From contig OY969916.1 of the NCBI GenBank assembly GCA_963704535.1, positions 6,572,001-6,636,000 on the forward strand: a stretch of DNA of 64,000 bases, written 5' to 3'. The translations under genes and the position numbers were made by a program. Positions within the stretch are counted from its first letter, which is position 1. Each line of letters begins with the position of its first letter. The notes under the pieces are model-generated. The model ran no database searches. It was not told the DNA's origin and saw nothing but the letters and a program-made list of their open reading frames with translations. Positions 19,314 to 29,166 of this stretch are shown here, piece by piece. This DNA comes from G963704535 sp963704535. GTDB taxonomy: Bacteria > Chloroflexota > Chloroflexia > Chloroflexales > Roseiflexaceae.

Positions 19314-20102
19314 ATGATCTTAAGTCTGGCTAATTCTCACGTCAAACGAATCCGCTCGCTGGCCGCCGATCGACGAGAGCGTCGCCGCGAGCGGTTGTTT
19401 GTGCTTGAAGGGGTGCGGCTGGTTGCCGATGCGTTAGAGCACGGCGCGGCGTTCGAGTTGGTGCTGTATGCACCCCAGCAGCTCGGTGAGACCGCTGGAG
19501 GCCAGGAGCTGCACACTCGCCTGGAACGACTACCAGGCAGCTACGCCGCGACGGAGCAGGTCGTGGCCGCAGCCGCCGATACGGTGCATCCACAAGGAGT
19601 GGTGGCGCTGGCACGCTGGCCGCAGGTCGAGCCTGGCCGCCCAGGAATTGTGCTGGTGCTCGACGCCATCCAGGACCCAGGCAATCTGGGTGCGCTGCTC
19701 CGTAGCGCCGAGGCGGTCGGCGTGGCGCAGGTGCTCTGCGCTGGCGGCACGGTTGATGTCTATAGTCCCAAAGTGGTGCGGGCGGCGATGGGCGCGCATA
19801 TGCGCCTGGCGATCGAGCAGGACTTGAGTTGGGATGAAACCGGCGAGCGGCTTTCGATCGTCGATCAGGTGTATGCGGCGGACGCCGAGGCGAACATGCC
19901 GTACTACGCGGCGGATTGGCGCCAGCCGAGCGCCTTGATCGTCGGCAACGAGGCACGTGGCTTGGGCGAAGAAGCGCAGGCGTATGCGACCAGGCTGATT
20001 GGTATCCCGATGCGTGGGCGGGCTGAGTCGCTCAACGCCGCCGTCGCCGGGAGCGTGATCTTGTTCGAGGCGCTGCGGCAGCGAACGCGTGGAAGAAGTT
20101 GA
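19314..20102 (+). CDS. TrmH/SpoU-family RNA 2'-O-methyltransferase
   Basis: SpoU-class methyltransferase of about 262 residues. The N-terminal substrate-binding part begins ANSHVKRIRSLAADRRERRR and FVLEGVRLVADAL. The knotted catalytic part has LVLDAIQDPGNLGALLRSAE (motif 1), LIVGNEARGLGEEA (motif 2) and IPMRGRAESLNAAVAGSVIL (motif 3). It methylates a ribose 2'-OH, most likely in 23S rRNA; the exact nucleotide cannot be told. ATG 19314 is preferred over an in-frame TTG at 19296. It sits directly after rplT and before the pheS T-box. Confidence 0.9.
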   Translation: MILSLANSHVKRIRSLAADRRERRRERLFVLEGVRLVADALEHGAAFELVLYAPQQLGETAGGQELHTRLERLPGSYAATEQVVAAAADTVHPQGVVALARWPQVEPGRPGIVLVLDAIQDPGNLGALLRSAEAVGVAQVLCAGGTVDVYSPKVVRAAMGAHMRLAIEQDLSWDETGERLSIVDQVYAADAEANMPYYAADWRQPSALIVGNEARGLGEEAQAYATRLIGIPMRGRAESLNAAVAGSVILFEALRQRTRGRS

Positions 20103-20109
20103 AGGATGG

Positions 20110-20432
20110 CTGTGACGAAGCGAGTAGGTGGGCTGAAGCGCGCAGAGAGCGGTGGTCATCGGCTGGGAGCCATCGCCGGAGAGGCCCATCGAAGTTCCCT
20201 TCTGAGCCGAGCGGTGAACAACGGAAATTGAGAATGAAGAATTGAAAATTGAGAATGATGTGGCCTATGCCTGTTTCTCAATTCTCAATTTTCAATTCTC
20301 AATTCGGTAAGTAGTCGCTTCCGGTCGCCCGCCGTTATCGGGGCTATGAGAGCATCGCCGCAGCGTATGGTGATGCTGAATCAGGGTGGTACCACGGGCC
20401 ACGCCTCGTCCCTGACGAGTGCGTGGCTTTTT
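20110..20432 (+). promoter_or_regulatory. T-box riboswitch leader of pheS, interrupted by a repeat
   Basis: Stem I features are visible: GCGAGTAGG, CAGAGAGCGGTGG and a GAAGTTCCCTTCTGAGC specifier region offering UUC (Phe). The T-box proper is AGGGTGGTACCACGG at 20384-20398, whose UGG pairs with an uncharged tRNA acceptor end. A terminator stem (GCCACGC/GCGTGGC plus T5, 20398-20432) follows and pheS begins 20 bases later. Uncharged tRNA-Phe should favour antitermination and raise pheS expression. An 84-base palindrome (20223-20306) sits between Stem I and the antiterminator, where accessory stems normally lie. Confidence 0.85.
20223..20306. repeat. Heptamer palindrome inside the T-box leader
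   Basis: GAAATTGAGAATG and AATTGAAAATTGAG units, a loop of about 20 bases (TGTGGCCTATGCCTG), then the complementary TCTCAATTTTCAATTC arm. It resembles the palindrome at 13246. Confidence 0.65.
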
Positions 20433-20451
20433 GTATTTGGGAGGAGGCGCT

Positions 20452-21498
20452 ATGGCGATCAGCGAGGAACTCAGCGTGCTGCGCGAACAGGCGATCACGG
20501 CGCTCGCGGCGATCGAGGATCAGGCGGCGCTGGCCGAATGGAAGAGCACTTTCCTGGGCAAGCGCGGCGCGCTGACGCAGCTTAGCCGTAGCCTGGGCAC
20601 GCTCGCGGCGGAGGAGCGACCACAGGCCGGCCAGCAGTTCAACGAGGCGCGTCAGGAGTTGGAGCAGGCGCTGGCGGCGAAAGAGGAGCTGCTCAAGCGC
20701 GCCGCGCGTATGGATGAGCTTGAGGGTGAGCAGATAGATGTCACGCTGCCAGGGCGGGAGCCGGCGGTCGGTCGGCTGCACCCCAGCACCCAGACACTGC
20801 GGCTGATCTTCGACATCTTCCAGGATATGGGGTTCCAAGTCTGGGAGAGCCCGGAGGTCGAGACGGACGAGTATAATTTCGGCCTGCTCAACTTCCCCCC
20901 CGACCACCCGGCGCGGGATATGCAGGACACCTTCTATGTCGAGACGCCGCCCGACACGCCGCCGCTTGTGTTGCGCACGCATACATCGCCGGGGCAGATC
21001 CACGCGATGCAGCGCTACGCGCCGGAGCCGGTGCGGGTTTTGCTGCCGGGCAAGTGCTACCGTATGGAGCAAGTTACGGCGCGCTCGGAGATGATGTTCT
21101 ACCAGTTCGAGTTCCTGGCGGTAGGCCACGAGATCACGATGGCCGATCTGAAAGGGACGCTGGGCGCGATGGCTGTGCGCCTGTTCGGCCCCGGCACGCG
21201 CGTGCGGCTGCGCCCGAGCTATTTCCCGTTCACTGAGCCGAGCGCCGAGCTTGATATCAGTTGCTTTCTGTGCAAGGGCGCCGGCTGCCGGGTGTGCAAG
21301 CACTCGGGCTGGCTGGAGATCGGTGGGTGCGGGATGGTTCACCCGACCGTGCTGCGGAACGGGGGCTATGACCCGAATGAGTTCAGTGGCTTCGCGGGCG
21401 GGTTCGGGCCGGAGCGCATCGCGATGCTGAAGTACTCTATCGACGATATTCGCTGGTTCTTCAGCGGCGATGAGCGTTTCTTGCAGCAGTTCGGATGA
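20452..21498 (+). CDS. pheS: Phenylalanyl-tRNA synthetase alpha subunit
   Basis: Catalytic class II subunit, 348 residues, which charges tRNA-Phe with PheT. An N-terminal coiled coil (residues 1-85) is followed by motif 1 near DIFQDMGFQVWESPEVETD, LRTHTSPGQIHAM, motif 2 (VLLPGKCYRMEQVTARSEMM) and motif 3 (GFAGGFGPERIAMLKYSIDD). A CFLCKGAGCRVCKHSGW cysteine cluster is present, as in several bacterial PheS proteins. GGAGG precedes ATG 20452. It is controlled by the T-box upstream. Unusually, pheT is not adjacent: a 2.1-kb membrane-protein gene separates them. Confidence 0.96.
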   Translation: MAISEELSVLREQAITALAAIEDQAALAEWKSTFLGKRGALTQLSRSLGTLAAEERPQAGQQFNEARQELEQALAAKEELLKRAARMDELEGEQIDVTLPGREPAVGRLHPSTQTLRLIFDIFQDMGFQVWESPEVETDEYNFGLLNFPPDHPARDMQDTFYVETPPDTPPLVLRTHTSPGQIHAMQRYAPEPVRVLLPGKCYRMEQVTARSEMMFYQFEFLAVGHEITMADLKGTLGAMAVRLFGPGTRVRLRPSYFPFTEPSAELDISCFLCKGAGCRVCKHSGWLEIGGCGMVHPTVLRNGGYDPNEFSGFAGGFGPERIAMLKYSIDDIRWFFSGDERFLQQFG

Positions 21499-21544
21499 CA
21501 GTTAGACAAGGTTTCGGGTGGCGCCGTTCGACTTTACACTGTGA

Positions 21545-21590
21545 GTGGGGGAGACTGAGGGGGCTGACCCCTCAAACCCCCTTTTTCCCA
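21545..21590. repeat. GGGGGAGACTGAGGGGG-type hairpin
   Basis: GGGGGAGACTGAGGGGG, a short loop, then CCCCTCAAACCCCCTTTTTCCC. The same subfamily occurs at 51558 and 53551. The T-run on the plus strand may attenuate transcription after pheS. Confidence 0.5.
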
Positions 21591-21603
21591 GAACTGAAGA
21601 GTT

Positions 21604-23715
21604 TTGATAAAGACTGTGAATAACTCAGCACTCAAAACTCTTAGAAACTGCTTGAAAAGGGCATTGTCTCGCCTACGATCGGTGGTGGAAAGAGGATTCT
21701 TGAGGGGCGGCCCCCTCAAACTCCCCCTTTTCAAACAGACTCTTAACTCAAATCTGGTGCTCTTGCTGCTGGCCTTCGTCATTTTGGCGGCGCTCTACAG
21801 CTTTGTGGTGCCGCTGGGCGAGGGGCCGGATGAGCCGGGGCACGCCGCCTACGTGTTTTTCCTGGCCCGCGAGAGCCGGCTGCCGGTGCAGCGCGCCGCT
21901 CCGGCTCCGAGCGATGTGCCGGGCGAGGGGCATCAGCCGCCACTGGCCTATTTGCTGGCGGCGCCTGCCGTCGCGTGGCTGCCGCTTGAGCAGCGCCTAT
22001 TCGATTTGCCGGGCAACCCGCGCTTCACGTGGGCCGGCGGCGGCGAGCTGAATGCGGTGGCACACGGCAGCCGCGAGTACCTGCCCTGGCGAGGGGCCGT
22101 GCTGGCCTGGCATCTGGCGCGGCTGGTGTCGGCGGCGCTTGGCGCGGTCACGGTGGTGTGTGCGTATTTGGCGGCGCTTGAGGTCGATTTACGATTTAGC
22201 GGGGCGCAGCGGAAGAAGAGCGTAGCATCCGGGTTTGCGCTGTTGGCGGCGGCGCTGGTGGGGTTTAATCCGCAGTTTCTGTTCGTTTCGGCACTGGTGA
22301 CGAACGATGCGCTGCTGGTGGCATTGAGCGCCGTGATGCTCTGGCTGGTACTCAGAGCCGGGGGGCGACAGTTTGAGATCGAGCAACGGCGCGGGATGCG
22401 CGATGCTGCGGCGATCGGCCTGGTGCTGGGGCTGGCGCTGCTGACGAAGCAGAGCGCGCTGATGCTGGTGCCGGTGGCATTGCTGGGCGCTCTGGCGCGG
22501 GGGCCAAACCTGGCAGCGACGGAGACTCTAGGGGCGGTGAAGGGGCATACGGGTAGGTGGCGCATACTGGGCACCTTGTCATCTTGTCATCTTGTCATCT
22601 TGTCGAGATGCGCCGTCGTACTTGGAGTAGCCGCGCTGGTTGCGGGATGGTGGTATGGGCGCAACTGGTGGTTGTACGGCGACCCGTTCGGGCTGTCGGC
22701 CTTCCGCGCCGAGTTTATGACTCAGCCGTTTGAGATTGGGAGTGTGGCCGCGTGGGGCAGCGCGCTGGCGCATCTGCATGACTCGTTCTGGGCGCGCTTT
22801 GGCTGGATGAATGTCTCGGCGCCGTCGTGGATCATTGGGGTCGTGGTCGTGGCCGAGCTTGTCGCGTTAGCCGGCTGGCTGCGCCTCCTGCGCCCCTCCA
22901 TCGGTCACGACCGGGTGATCGCGGGCAGCCGGTGGTCGCTGGTGGCGCTACCGCTGTTGGGGTTCGGGTGGATCGTCAGCTTTGCGGCGACGGCGGGCCA
23001 GGTGGCGTGGCAGGGGCGGTTGCTGTTTCCGGCGCTGCCGGCGCTGGCGGTCCTGCTGGCGTATGGATTGATGGCTTGGGGCCGACCACTGAGAACAAAG
23101 AACAAAGAACAAAGAACAGAGAGCCGAGAATCAAGAACCGAGAACCGAGAACCAATGTGGTGGCGCTTCCGCAGTCTCTGGGTGGTGGGTGCCGGGTGCT
23201 GGGTGCTGGTGGTGGCCTGGCTGCCGTTCGACGTTATTGGGCCGGCGTATCCGTTCCATACGCTGCCGGAGACGGTCGCGCAGGCCCAGATCGTCTGGCC
23301 GGTGTACGGGCGGTTCGGGAAGGCCGGCGAGCGGGGGGCCGAGTTGTGCGGCTGGCGGCTTGTGGGCGCCGCACGGCCTGGCGGCACGCCGGAGTTGGTG
23401 CTGACATGGCACGCGTTGGCACGCCAGAATCGAGACTGGGTGGTGTTCATCCACCTGGTCGGCGAGGGCGAGCAGATTGAGGCCGAGGACAACCGGCCGC
23501 CGCAGGATGGCGCTTTTCCGATGACGCAGTGGGTGGCGGGCGATTGGGTCGAGGATCGGCATCCGCTGCCGCTGCCGACCGACCTTGCCACTGGCGCGTA
23601 TACGCTGCGGGTCGGGCTGTACGATCCGGGCACGGGCGAGCGAACTGGTGTGTATGACCAGGCCGAGAAGTTGAGCGGTGACTATCTCGATGTCGGGCGT
23701 ATCGTCGTCGAGTGA
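21604..23715 (+). CDS. Polytopic membrane protein, ArnT/PMT or DUF2142-like
   Basis: Large multi-helix membrane protein. The motif VVPLGEGPDEPGHAAYVFFL after the first helix, with acidic residues in the first loop, is typical of glycosyltransferase-C (PMT/ArnT-like) and DUF2142 proteins of Chloroflexi, which use lipid-linked sugars. More than eight hydrophobic stretches precede a soluble C-terminal domain of about 150 residues. The start is uncertain: the frame runs through a MITE copy (21644-21742), and GTG 21757, just before the first helix, is plausible. Two stretches are repeat-derived in-frame insertions, at 22573-22605 and 23091-23154. It lies between pheS and pheT, 9 bases before pheT. 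Confidence 0.72.
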   Translation: MIKTVNNSALKTLRNCLKRALSRLRSVVERGFLRGGPLKLPLFKQTLNSNLVLLLLAFVILAALYSFVVPLGEGPDEPGHAAYVFFLARESRLPVQRAAPAPSDVPGEGHQPPLAYLLAAPAVAWLPLEQRLFDLPGNPRFTWAGGGELNAVAHGSREYLPWRGAVLAWHLARLVSAALGAVTVVCAYLAALEVDLRFSGAQRKKSVASGFALLAAALVGFNPQFLFVSALVTNDALLVALSAVMLWLVLRAGGRQFEIEQRRGMRDAAAIGLVLGLALLTKQSALMLVPVALLGALARGPNLAATETLGAVKGHTGRWRILGTLSSCHLVILSRCAVVLGVAALVAGWWYGRNWWLYGDPFGLSAFRAEFMTQPFEIGSVAAWGSALAHLHDSFWARFGWMNVSAPSWIIGVVVVAELVALAGWLRLLRPSIGHDRVIAGSRWSLVALPLLGFGWIVSFAATAGQVAWQGRLLFPALPALAVLLAYGLMAWGRPLRTKNKEQRTESRESRTENREPMWWRFRSLWVVGAGCWVLVVAWLPFDVIGPAYPFHTLPETVAQAQIVWPVYGRFGKAGERGAELCGWRLVGAARPGGTPELVLTWHALARQNRDWVVFIHLVGEGEQIEAEDNRPPQDGAFPMTQWVAGDWVEDRHPLPLPTDLATGAYTLRVGLYDPGTGERTGVYDQAEKLSGDYLDVGRIVVE
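21644..21742. repeat. MITE-like element copy 2 (TTA target)
   Basis: 99-bp element, GAAACTGCTTGAAAAGG...CTTTTCAAACAGACTC, flanked on both sides by TTA (21641-21643 and 21743-21745). It lies at the 5' end of the membrane-protein gene, and the frame is open right through it. Confidence 0.75.
22573..22605. repeat. In-frame 8-mer repeat (CTTGTCAT)
   Basis: Four consecutive CTTGTCAT units inside the membrane-protein gene, encoding LSSCHLVILS within a loop. The same 8-mer appears in the palindrome at 31274. Confidence 0.6.
23091..23154. repeat. In-frame heptamer repeat (AACAAAG type)
   Basis: About nine 7-mers drifting from AACAAAG to AACCGAG. They encode a charged stretch (NKEQRTESRESRTENREP) that interrupts hydrophobic sequence of the membrane protein. 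Confidence 0.65.
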
Positions 23716-23724
23716 GGAGGTCGT

Positions 23725-26232
23725 ATGCGTGTTCCACTCTCATGGCTGAAAGAGTTTGTCGATATTGTGCTGCCGGTCGATGAGTTGGCGCAGCGGCTGA
23801 CGCTGTCGGGGCTGGAGGTGGCCGAGATCGAGCGGATCGGGGTCGAGGGCGCCGAGCTGCCGTGGCACCCGGAGAAGGTTGTGATCGGCAATATCCTGGA
23901 GGTGCGCCAGCATCCCAACGCCGACCGGCTGGTGGTGGCCGATGTGGACTACGGCGCGGGCGAGCCGCACACGGTCGTGACTGGCGCGCCGAATCTGTTC
24001 CCATACAAGGGGCTTGGCCGCCTCACACACCCGCTCAAGGGGATCTTTGCGAAGGAGGGCGCCGAGCTGTACGATGGCCACGCGGCGGGCCAGGTCAAGA
24101 TGATCCTGAAGGGCCGCCCGGTGCGCGGGGTGATGTCGAACGCGATGTTGTGCTCTGAGAAGGAGTTGGGCTTGTCCGAGGAGCATGAGGGCATTATGCT
24201 CCTGCCGGACGACGCGCCGGTCGGCACGCCACTGCGCGACTATCTGGGCGACTATGTGCTTGATATCGACGTGACCCCGAACATGGCCCGCGCGCTCTCG
24301 ATCCTGGGCGTGGCCCGCGAGGTCGCCGCGATCACCGGGAAGGAACTGCGGCTGCCGGAGGCGCGGCTGGAGGCGACTGGCCCGCGTGTCGAGGGGCGGG
24401 TCAAGGTGACGGTCGAGACGCCTGATCTGTGCCCGCGCTTCACCGCGACGCTGATCGAGGGGATCACGATCGGCCCGTCGCCGCTGTGGATGCAGCGCCG
24501 GCTGATCCTGGCCGGGATGCGGCCGATCTACAATATCGTCGATGTGACCAACTATGTCATGCTGGAGCTGGGCGAGCCGAGCCACGCCTATGATGCCGAT
24601 AGGGTCGCCGATCAGCACCTGATCGTGCGGCAGGCCCGGTCGGGTGAGCGTCTGACCACGCTGGACGGCAAAGAGCACCAGCTTACCCCTGATCGGCTGC
24701 TGGTGTGCGATCCCGACAGCGGGCTGGGGTTGGCCGGTGTTATGGGCGGGGCGGCGAGCGAGGTGAGCGACCAGACGACGCGGGTGCTGCTGGAGGCGGC
24801 GATCTGGGAGACGACGACCATCCGCCGGACGGCGCAGGCGCTCAAGCTGCAATCGGAGGCGTCGCGACGATTCGAGCGCGGCGTCGATTACGAGGCGCCG
24901 CTGCTGATGCAGCGCCGCGCGCTCAGTCTGATGCTACAGACCGCTGGCGGAACGGTGGCCGAGGGCGTGATCGATGTGTACCTGCGGCCCTGGCAACAGG
25001 TCGTCCTCGATCTGCCGCCGCGCGAAGTCACGCGCCTGCTGGGCATCACGCTCTCGGCCGACGAGATCGTCGACCTGCTGCGACCGCTGGGCTTCGCCTG
25101 CGAGGTGCGCGGCGCCGGCGCCGATGCGATCGTCCACGTGACGGTCCCCAGCTTCCGGCGGGATGTGACGATCCTGGCCGATCTGTGCGAGGAAGTGGCG
25201 CGGATGTACGGCTACGATCGCATCCCGGAGACGCTGATCGACGACGATCTGCCCCAGCAGCATGGCAACCCATCACAGGAGCTGGAAGAGAAAACTCGCG
25301 ATGTGCTGGTCGGCGGCGGGCTGGACGAGGCGATCACCTATTCACTGACCAGCATGGCCAGCGTGGCGAAGGTGGCACCGGGCGACGCCGAGCCGGCGCG
25401 GTATCTGCGGCTGGCGAATCCGCTGACGCTGGAGCGCGAGTACCTGCGGCGCTCGCTGCTGCCGACGCTGCTGGAGGCGCTGGCGCTCAACCTGCGCGAG
25501 CGCGAGCGGGTGCAGCTTTTCGAGATCGGGCGGGTCTACCTGCGGCGTAGCGACGACGGCCAGGCCGGGTCGCCTTTGCCGGAGGAGCCGCGGCGCCTGG
25601 CGATCGTGATGGCCGGGCCGCGCTCGCCGCGCTCCTGGCTGACGCCTAGCACCGAGCCGCTGGACTTCTTCGACCTCAAGGGGGTCGTCGAGACGCTGCT
25701 GGCGCGCCTGAACCTGGCCGATCAGGTCCGGTTCGTCCCGCTGACCGACGACCCGCGGCTGCATCCGGGGCGGTCGGCGCGGCTGGAGCTGCGCGCCGGG
25801 GGCCAGGGCGGCTTGGGAGTCCTGGGCGAGCTGCACCCGGAGGTGCGCGAGCGGCTGGAGCTGGATGTGCCGCGCGCCCTGGCGGCCGAGCTGGAGCTGG
25901 AGCGGCTGCTGGAGCTGGCGCGGCCGGTGCAGTACAAGCCGATCTCGCGCTATCCGGCGGTGACGCAGGATATCGCGGTGATCGCCGGGCTGGAGGTGCC
26001 GACCGACCAGGTGGCGGCGGTGATTCGCAAGTACGCCGGCGCCGACCTGGAGTCGCTCCTGCTCTTCGACCTCTACGAGGGGCCGCAGGTGGGGCCTGGC
26101 AAGCGCAGCCTGGCCTACCGGCTGGCGTTCCGGTCGATGGAGCGCACGTTGAGCGACGCGGATATCAATAAGACGCGGGTGAAGATTGTCAAGGGGCTGG
26201 AGCGGGAGCTGAACGCGACCATTCGGGGATAA
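23725..26232 (+). CDS. pheT: Phenylalanyl-tRNA synthetase beta subunit
   Basis: PheT, 835 residues, partner of PheS in the (alpha-beta)2 enzyme. It begins MRVPLSWLKEFVDIVLPVDE and includes a tRNA-binding OB domain (residues 40-160, PNADRLVVADVDYG), B3/B4 editing domain (residues 215-380, IEGITIGPSPLWMQRRLILA), B5, a catalytic-like core and the C-terminal FDX-ACB domain (ISRYPAVTQDIAVIAGLEVP), which binds the anticodon stem. GAGGAGG precedes the ATG, 9 bases after the membrane-protein stop, so it probably shares the pheS T-box transcript. Confidence 0.96.
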   Translation: MRVPLSWLKEFVDIVLPVDELAQRLTLSGLEVAEIERIGVEGAELPWHPEKVVIGNILEVRQHPNADRLVVADVDYGAGEPHTVVTGAPNLFPYKGLGRLTHPLKGIFAKEGAELYDGHAAGQVKMILKGRPVRGVMSNAMLCSEKELGLSEEHEGIMLLPDDAPVGTPLRDYLGDYVLDIDVTPNMARALSILGVAREVAAITGKELRLPEARLEATGPRVEGRVKVTVETPDLCPRFTATLIEGITIGPSPLWMQRRLILAGMRPIYNIVDVTNYVMLELGEPSHAYDADRVADQHLIVRQARSGERLTTLDGKEHQLTPDRLLVCDPDSGLGLAGVMGGAASEVSDQTTRVLLEAAIWETTTIRRTAQALKLQSEASRRFERGVDYEAPLLMQRRALSLMLQTAGGTVAEGVIDVYLRPWQQVVLDLPPREVTRLLGITLSADEIVDLLRPLGFACEVRGAGADAIVHVTVPSFRRDVTILADLCEEVARMYGYDRIPETLIDDDLPQQHGNPSQELEEKTRDVLVGGGLDEAITYSLTSMASVAKVAPGDAEPARYLRLANPLTLEREYLRRSLLPTLLEALALNLRERERVQLFEIGRVYLRRSDDGQAGSPLPEEPRRLAIVMAGPRSPRSWLTPSTEPLDFFDLKGVVETLLARLNLADQVRFVPLTDDPRLHPGRSARLELRAGGQGGLGVLGELHPEVRERLELDVPRALAAELELERLLELARPVQYKPISRYPAVTQDIAVIAGLEVPTDQVAAVIRKYAGADLESLLLFDLYEGPQVGPGKRSLAYRLAFRSMERTLSDADINKTRVKIVKGLERELNATIRG

Positions 26233-26238
26233 GGCGGG

Positions 26239-27847
26239 CTACTCAGCCGCGTGCTCGGCAGGGGCCATGCGGGCGCGGGCGGCTTCACGCAGCTCGTCGG
26301 CGATCGCTTCGAGCGGGCGCAGCACCGCCAGCATCAGCCCAATCTGCTCGGCCGACAGCGTCTCGAGCGCCTCGGTGGGGATCGCCGCCACCAGCTCGAT
26401 CACGCGCTCACGTAACGTCGTGATCAGCGAGGGGCCAATGGATGGGGTGGGCGCCGGTTGGTTCGGAGAGCCGGGTCATAAAGACGCGGCGGGCTGGGGC
26501 ATCGCTGGGGAAGGCGAGCGGCGGCCAGCGCTCCGGGTCGGCCCACGCCGGCAGGTTGCGGCTGACCAGTACCAGGCGGATGTCACGACGTTCCTGGGCC
26601 GCCGTGAGGACATCCAGCACGCGCGTTGCCTCGGCGCCGGCCAGCCAATCGACGTTGGTGACGATCACCGTCCAGCGGCGACCGATCAGCGCTGCGGCGA
26701 GGAGTTCAAGGCGCTGGCTGAACGAGACCGGCTCGGCGGCGGTCAGGTTATTCCACAGCTCGCGCCGGCCGTCGAGCGCCGCCGCCGCCGCGAGCGCCAG
26801 CAGCAGGCGCAGCCCGGCGTTGGTCTCGACATCCGGCGGTCGCGAGGTATGCCAGACGACTTTCTGGCCGCGGGCTTGCAGCCTGGCCGCGAGGGCGGCG
26901 GCCAGCGCCTGCTTCCCGACCCCAGCCGGCCCCCAGATCAAGGCCAGCCCGCCATGGCGCAGACGAGCCATATATTGTTCCAGCTCGGCCTCATAGTCGA
27001 TCGAGTCGGGCGGCGGCGGCGGGGCGATCAGCGCCTCCGGCGGCTCAGGCGGGGGCAGCTCGCCAAGCGCGACCGGCAGCAGCGCCATCAGCCGTTCGAG
27101 TGCCTCGCGCTTGGCGCGGCTGTAGGTGCTGGCGCTCAATGCCAGCGCGTTCTGTAGGACGGTGCGCTCCTCGCCGGTCTCGTACTCGCCGGCGATGATC
27201 AGGTAGTGGCGCCAGCGTGTGTCGTCGAGCACCGGGCCGGCCTCGGATGGTCGCAGCCGCTCGATCGCGGTTCGAAGCGCCTCGCGCAGGCGGCGCCCAC
27301 GCTGCATGAAGTCGCGCTCGTCGGGGAGCAGGAGGACTGCCAGCTCGCCCCGCCCGAGCGCGAGCGGTGGGTCTTCGGCGAGCGCACCGAGCGCCTCGCG
27401 CAGCAGGCCAATTGAGGCGCGGCCGCTGGTGGAGGGATGCTCTTCGCCGCGTAGGCCGGCCAGCAGACGGTAGAATGTGCTGCGTGGTGGGTCGATGCCC
27501 TCGGCATGCAAGCGCGACTGGACCCGGCGCCAGAGAACACCTGCGGACACGCCTGGGTCGGTGCTCAACTCCTGCCTGATCGCCTTGACCAGCGGGCTGC
27601 CGCGCGCAAAGTGGCCGCCGCCGCGTTTGCGGCTCTGGAGCGCAGCGAGACCGTCGCGGCGGAAGGCATGGCGCAGGCGCCGCAGGCTTTCGCGGCTGAC
27701 CCCGAACGTCCGGGCGACCTCGCCGGCTGGGCGTCCCTCACGCAGCAGTGCGACCAGGATGCGGTAGCGCCGTAGTGCAGCCTCGTCATTGCCGAAGCGT
27801 GCGACCAATTCGGCGCTGCTCAGACGTGGGAGATCAAGATCAGACAT
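26239..27847 (-). CDS. HTH-AAA ATPase fusion protein (one apparent frameshift)
   Basis: Protein of about 535 residues that I do not recognise as a named family. Residues 20-85 are a transposase-like helix-turn-helix (GEVARTFGVSRESLRRLRHA, then a basic patch). A second winged-helix-like part follows (residues 90-130). Residues about 300-480 form a P-loop ATPase with Walker A WGPAGVGKQALAAA and Walker B-like VIVTNVDWLAG, as in TniB/ORC-type AAA proteins. The frame breaks near 26454 by one extra base; correction adds a helical end (IELVAAIPTEALETLSAEQI). It starts next to a heptamer palindrome and converges on pheT. No transposase lies alongside. Confidence 0.68.
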
Positions 27848-27852
27848 AGCCA

Positions 27853-27930
27853 AGTTGCGTATTGCGTATTGCGTGTTGCGTATTGCGTATTGTGTGATCC
27901 GGCGCACGCAACACGCAACAGGCAACACAG
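27853..27930. repeat. Heptamer palindrome (TTGCGTA type)
   Basis: Six TTGCGTA/TTGCGTG units followed by a shorter complementary arm (CACGCAA-CACGCAA-CAGGCAA-CAC). It fills the gap between prs (3' end) and the HTH-AAA gene. Confidence 0.65.
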
Positions 27931-27963
27931 GTGCTGTGAGACAGTTGGGTGTTTCAGTGTCCC

Positions 27964-28956
<993 letters not shown>

Positions 28957-29071
28957 TGCTGCTCCATAAAATGTAGGATCGGCGCCTGGGTTTATCGTGA
29001 TCTCTGCGCCACATGGAAACACACAACACCACTGCTGTCAAATGGCCGCAACTGTTCAGACATAAGACTCT

Positions 29072-29157
29072 GACGCAAAGACGCCAAGAGGCAAGAGGCA
29101 GAGCTAGGATGTACATGACAACGCGGTATCTTTGCACCTTTGCGCCTTTGCGTTAAA
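29072..29157. repeat. Heptamer palindrome (AAGAGGC / CCTTTGC type)
   Basis: 7-mers GACGCAA-AGACGCC-AAGAGGC-AAGAGGC, a loop of about 35 bases, then TTTGCAC-CTTTGCG-CCTTTGC. It lies between the hypothetical gene at 29167 and prs. Confidence 0.5.
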
Positions 29158-29166
29158 TTTGAACAC

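Noticed and set aside
20344..21342. 332-residue minus-strand ORF
   Set aside because: Shadow of pheS and its T-box.
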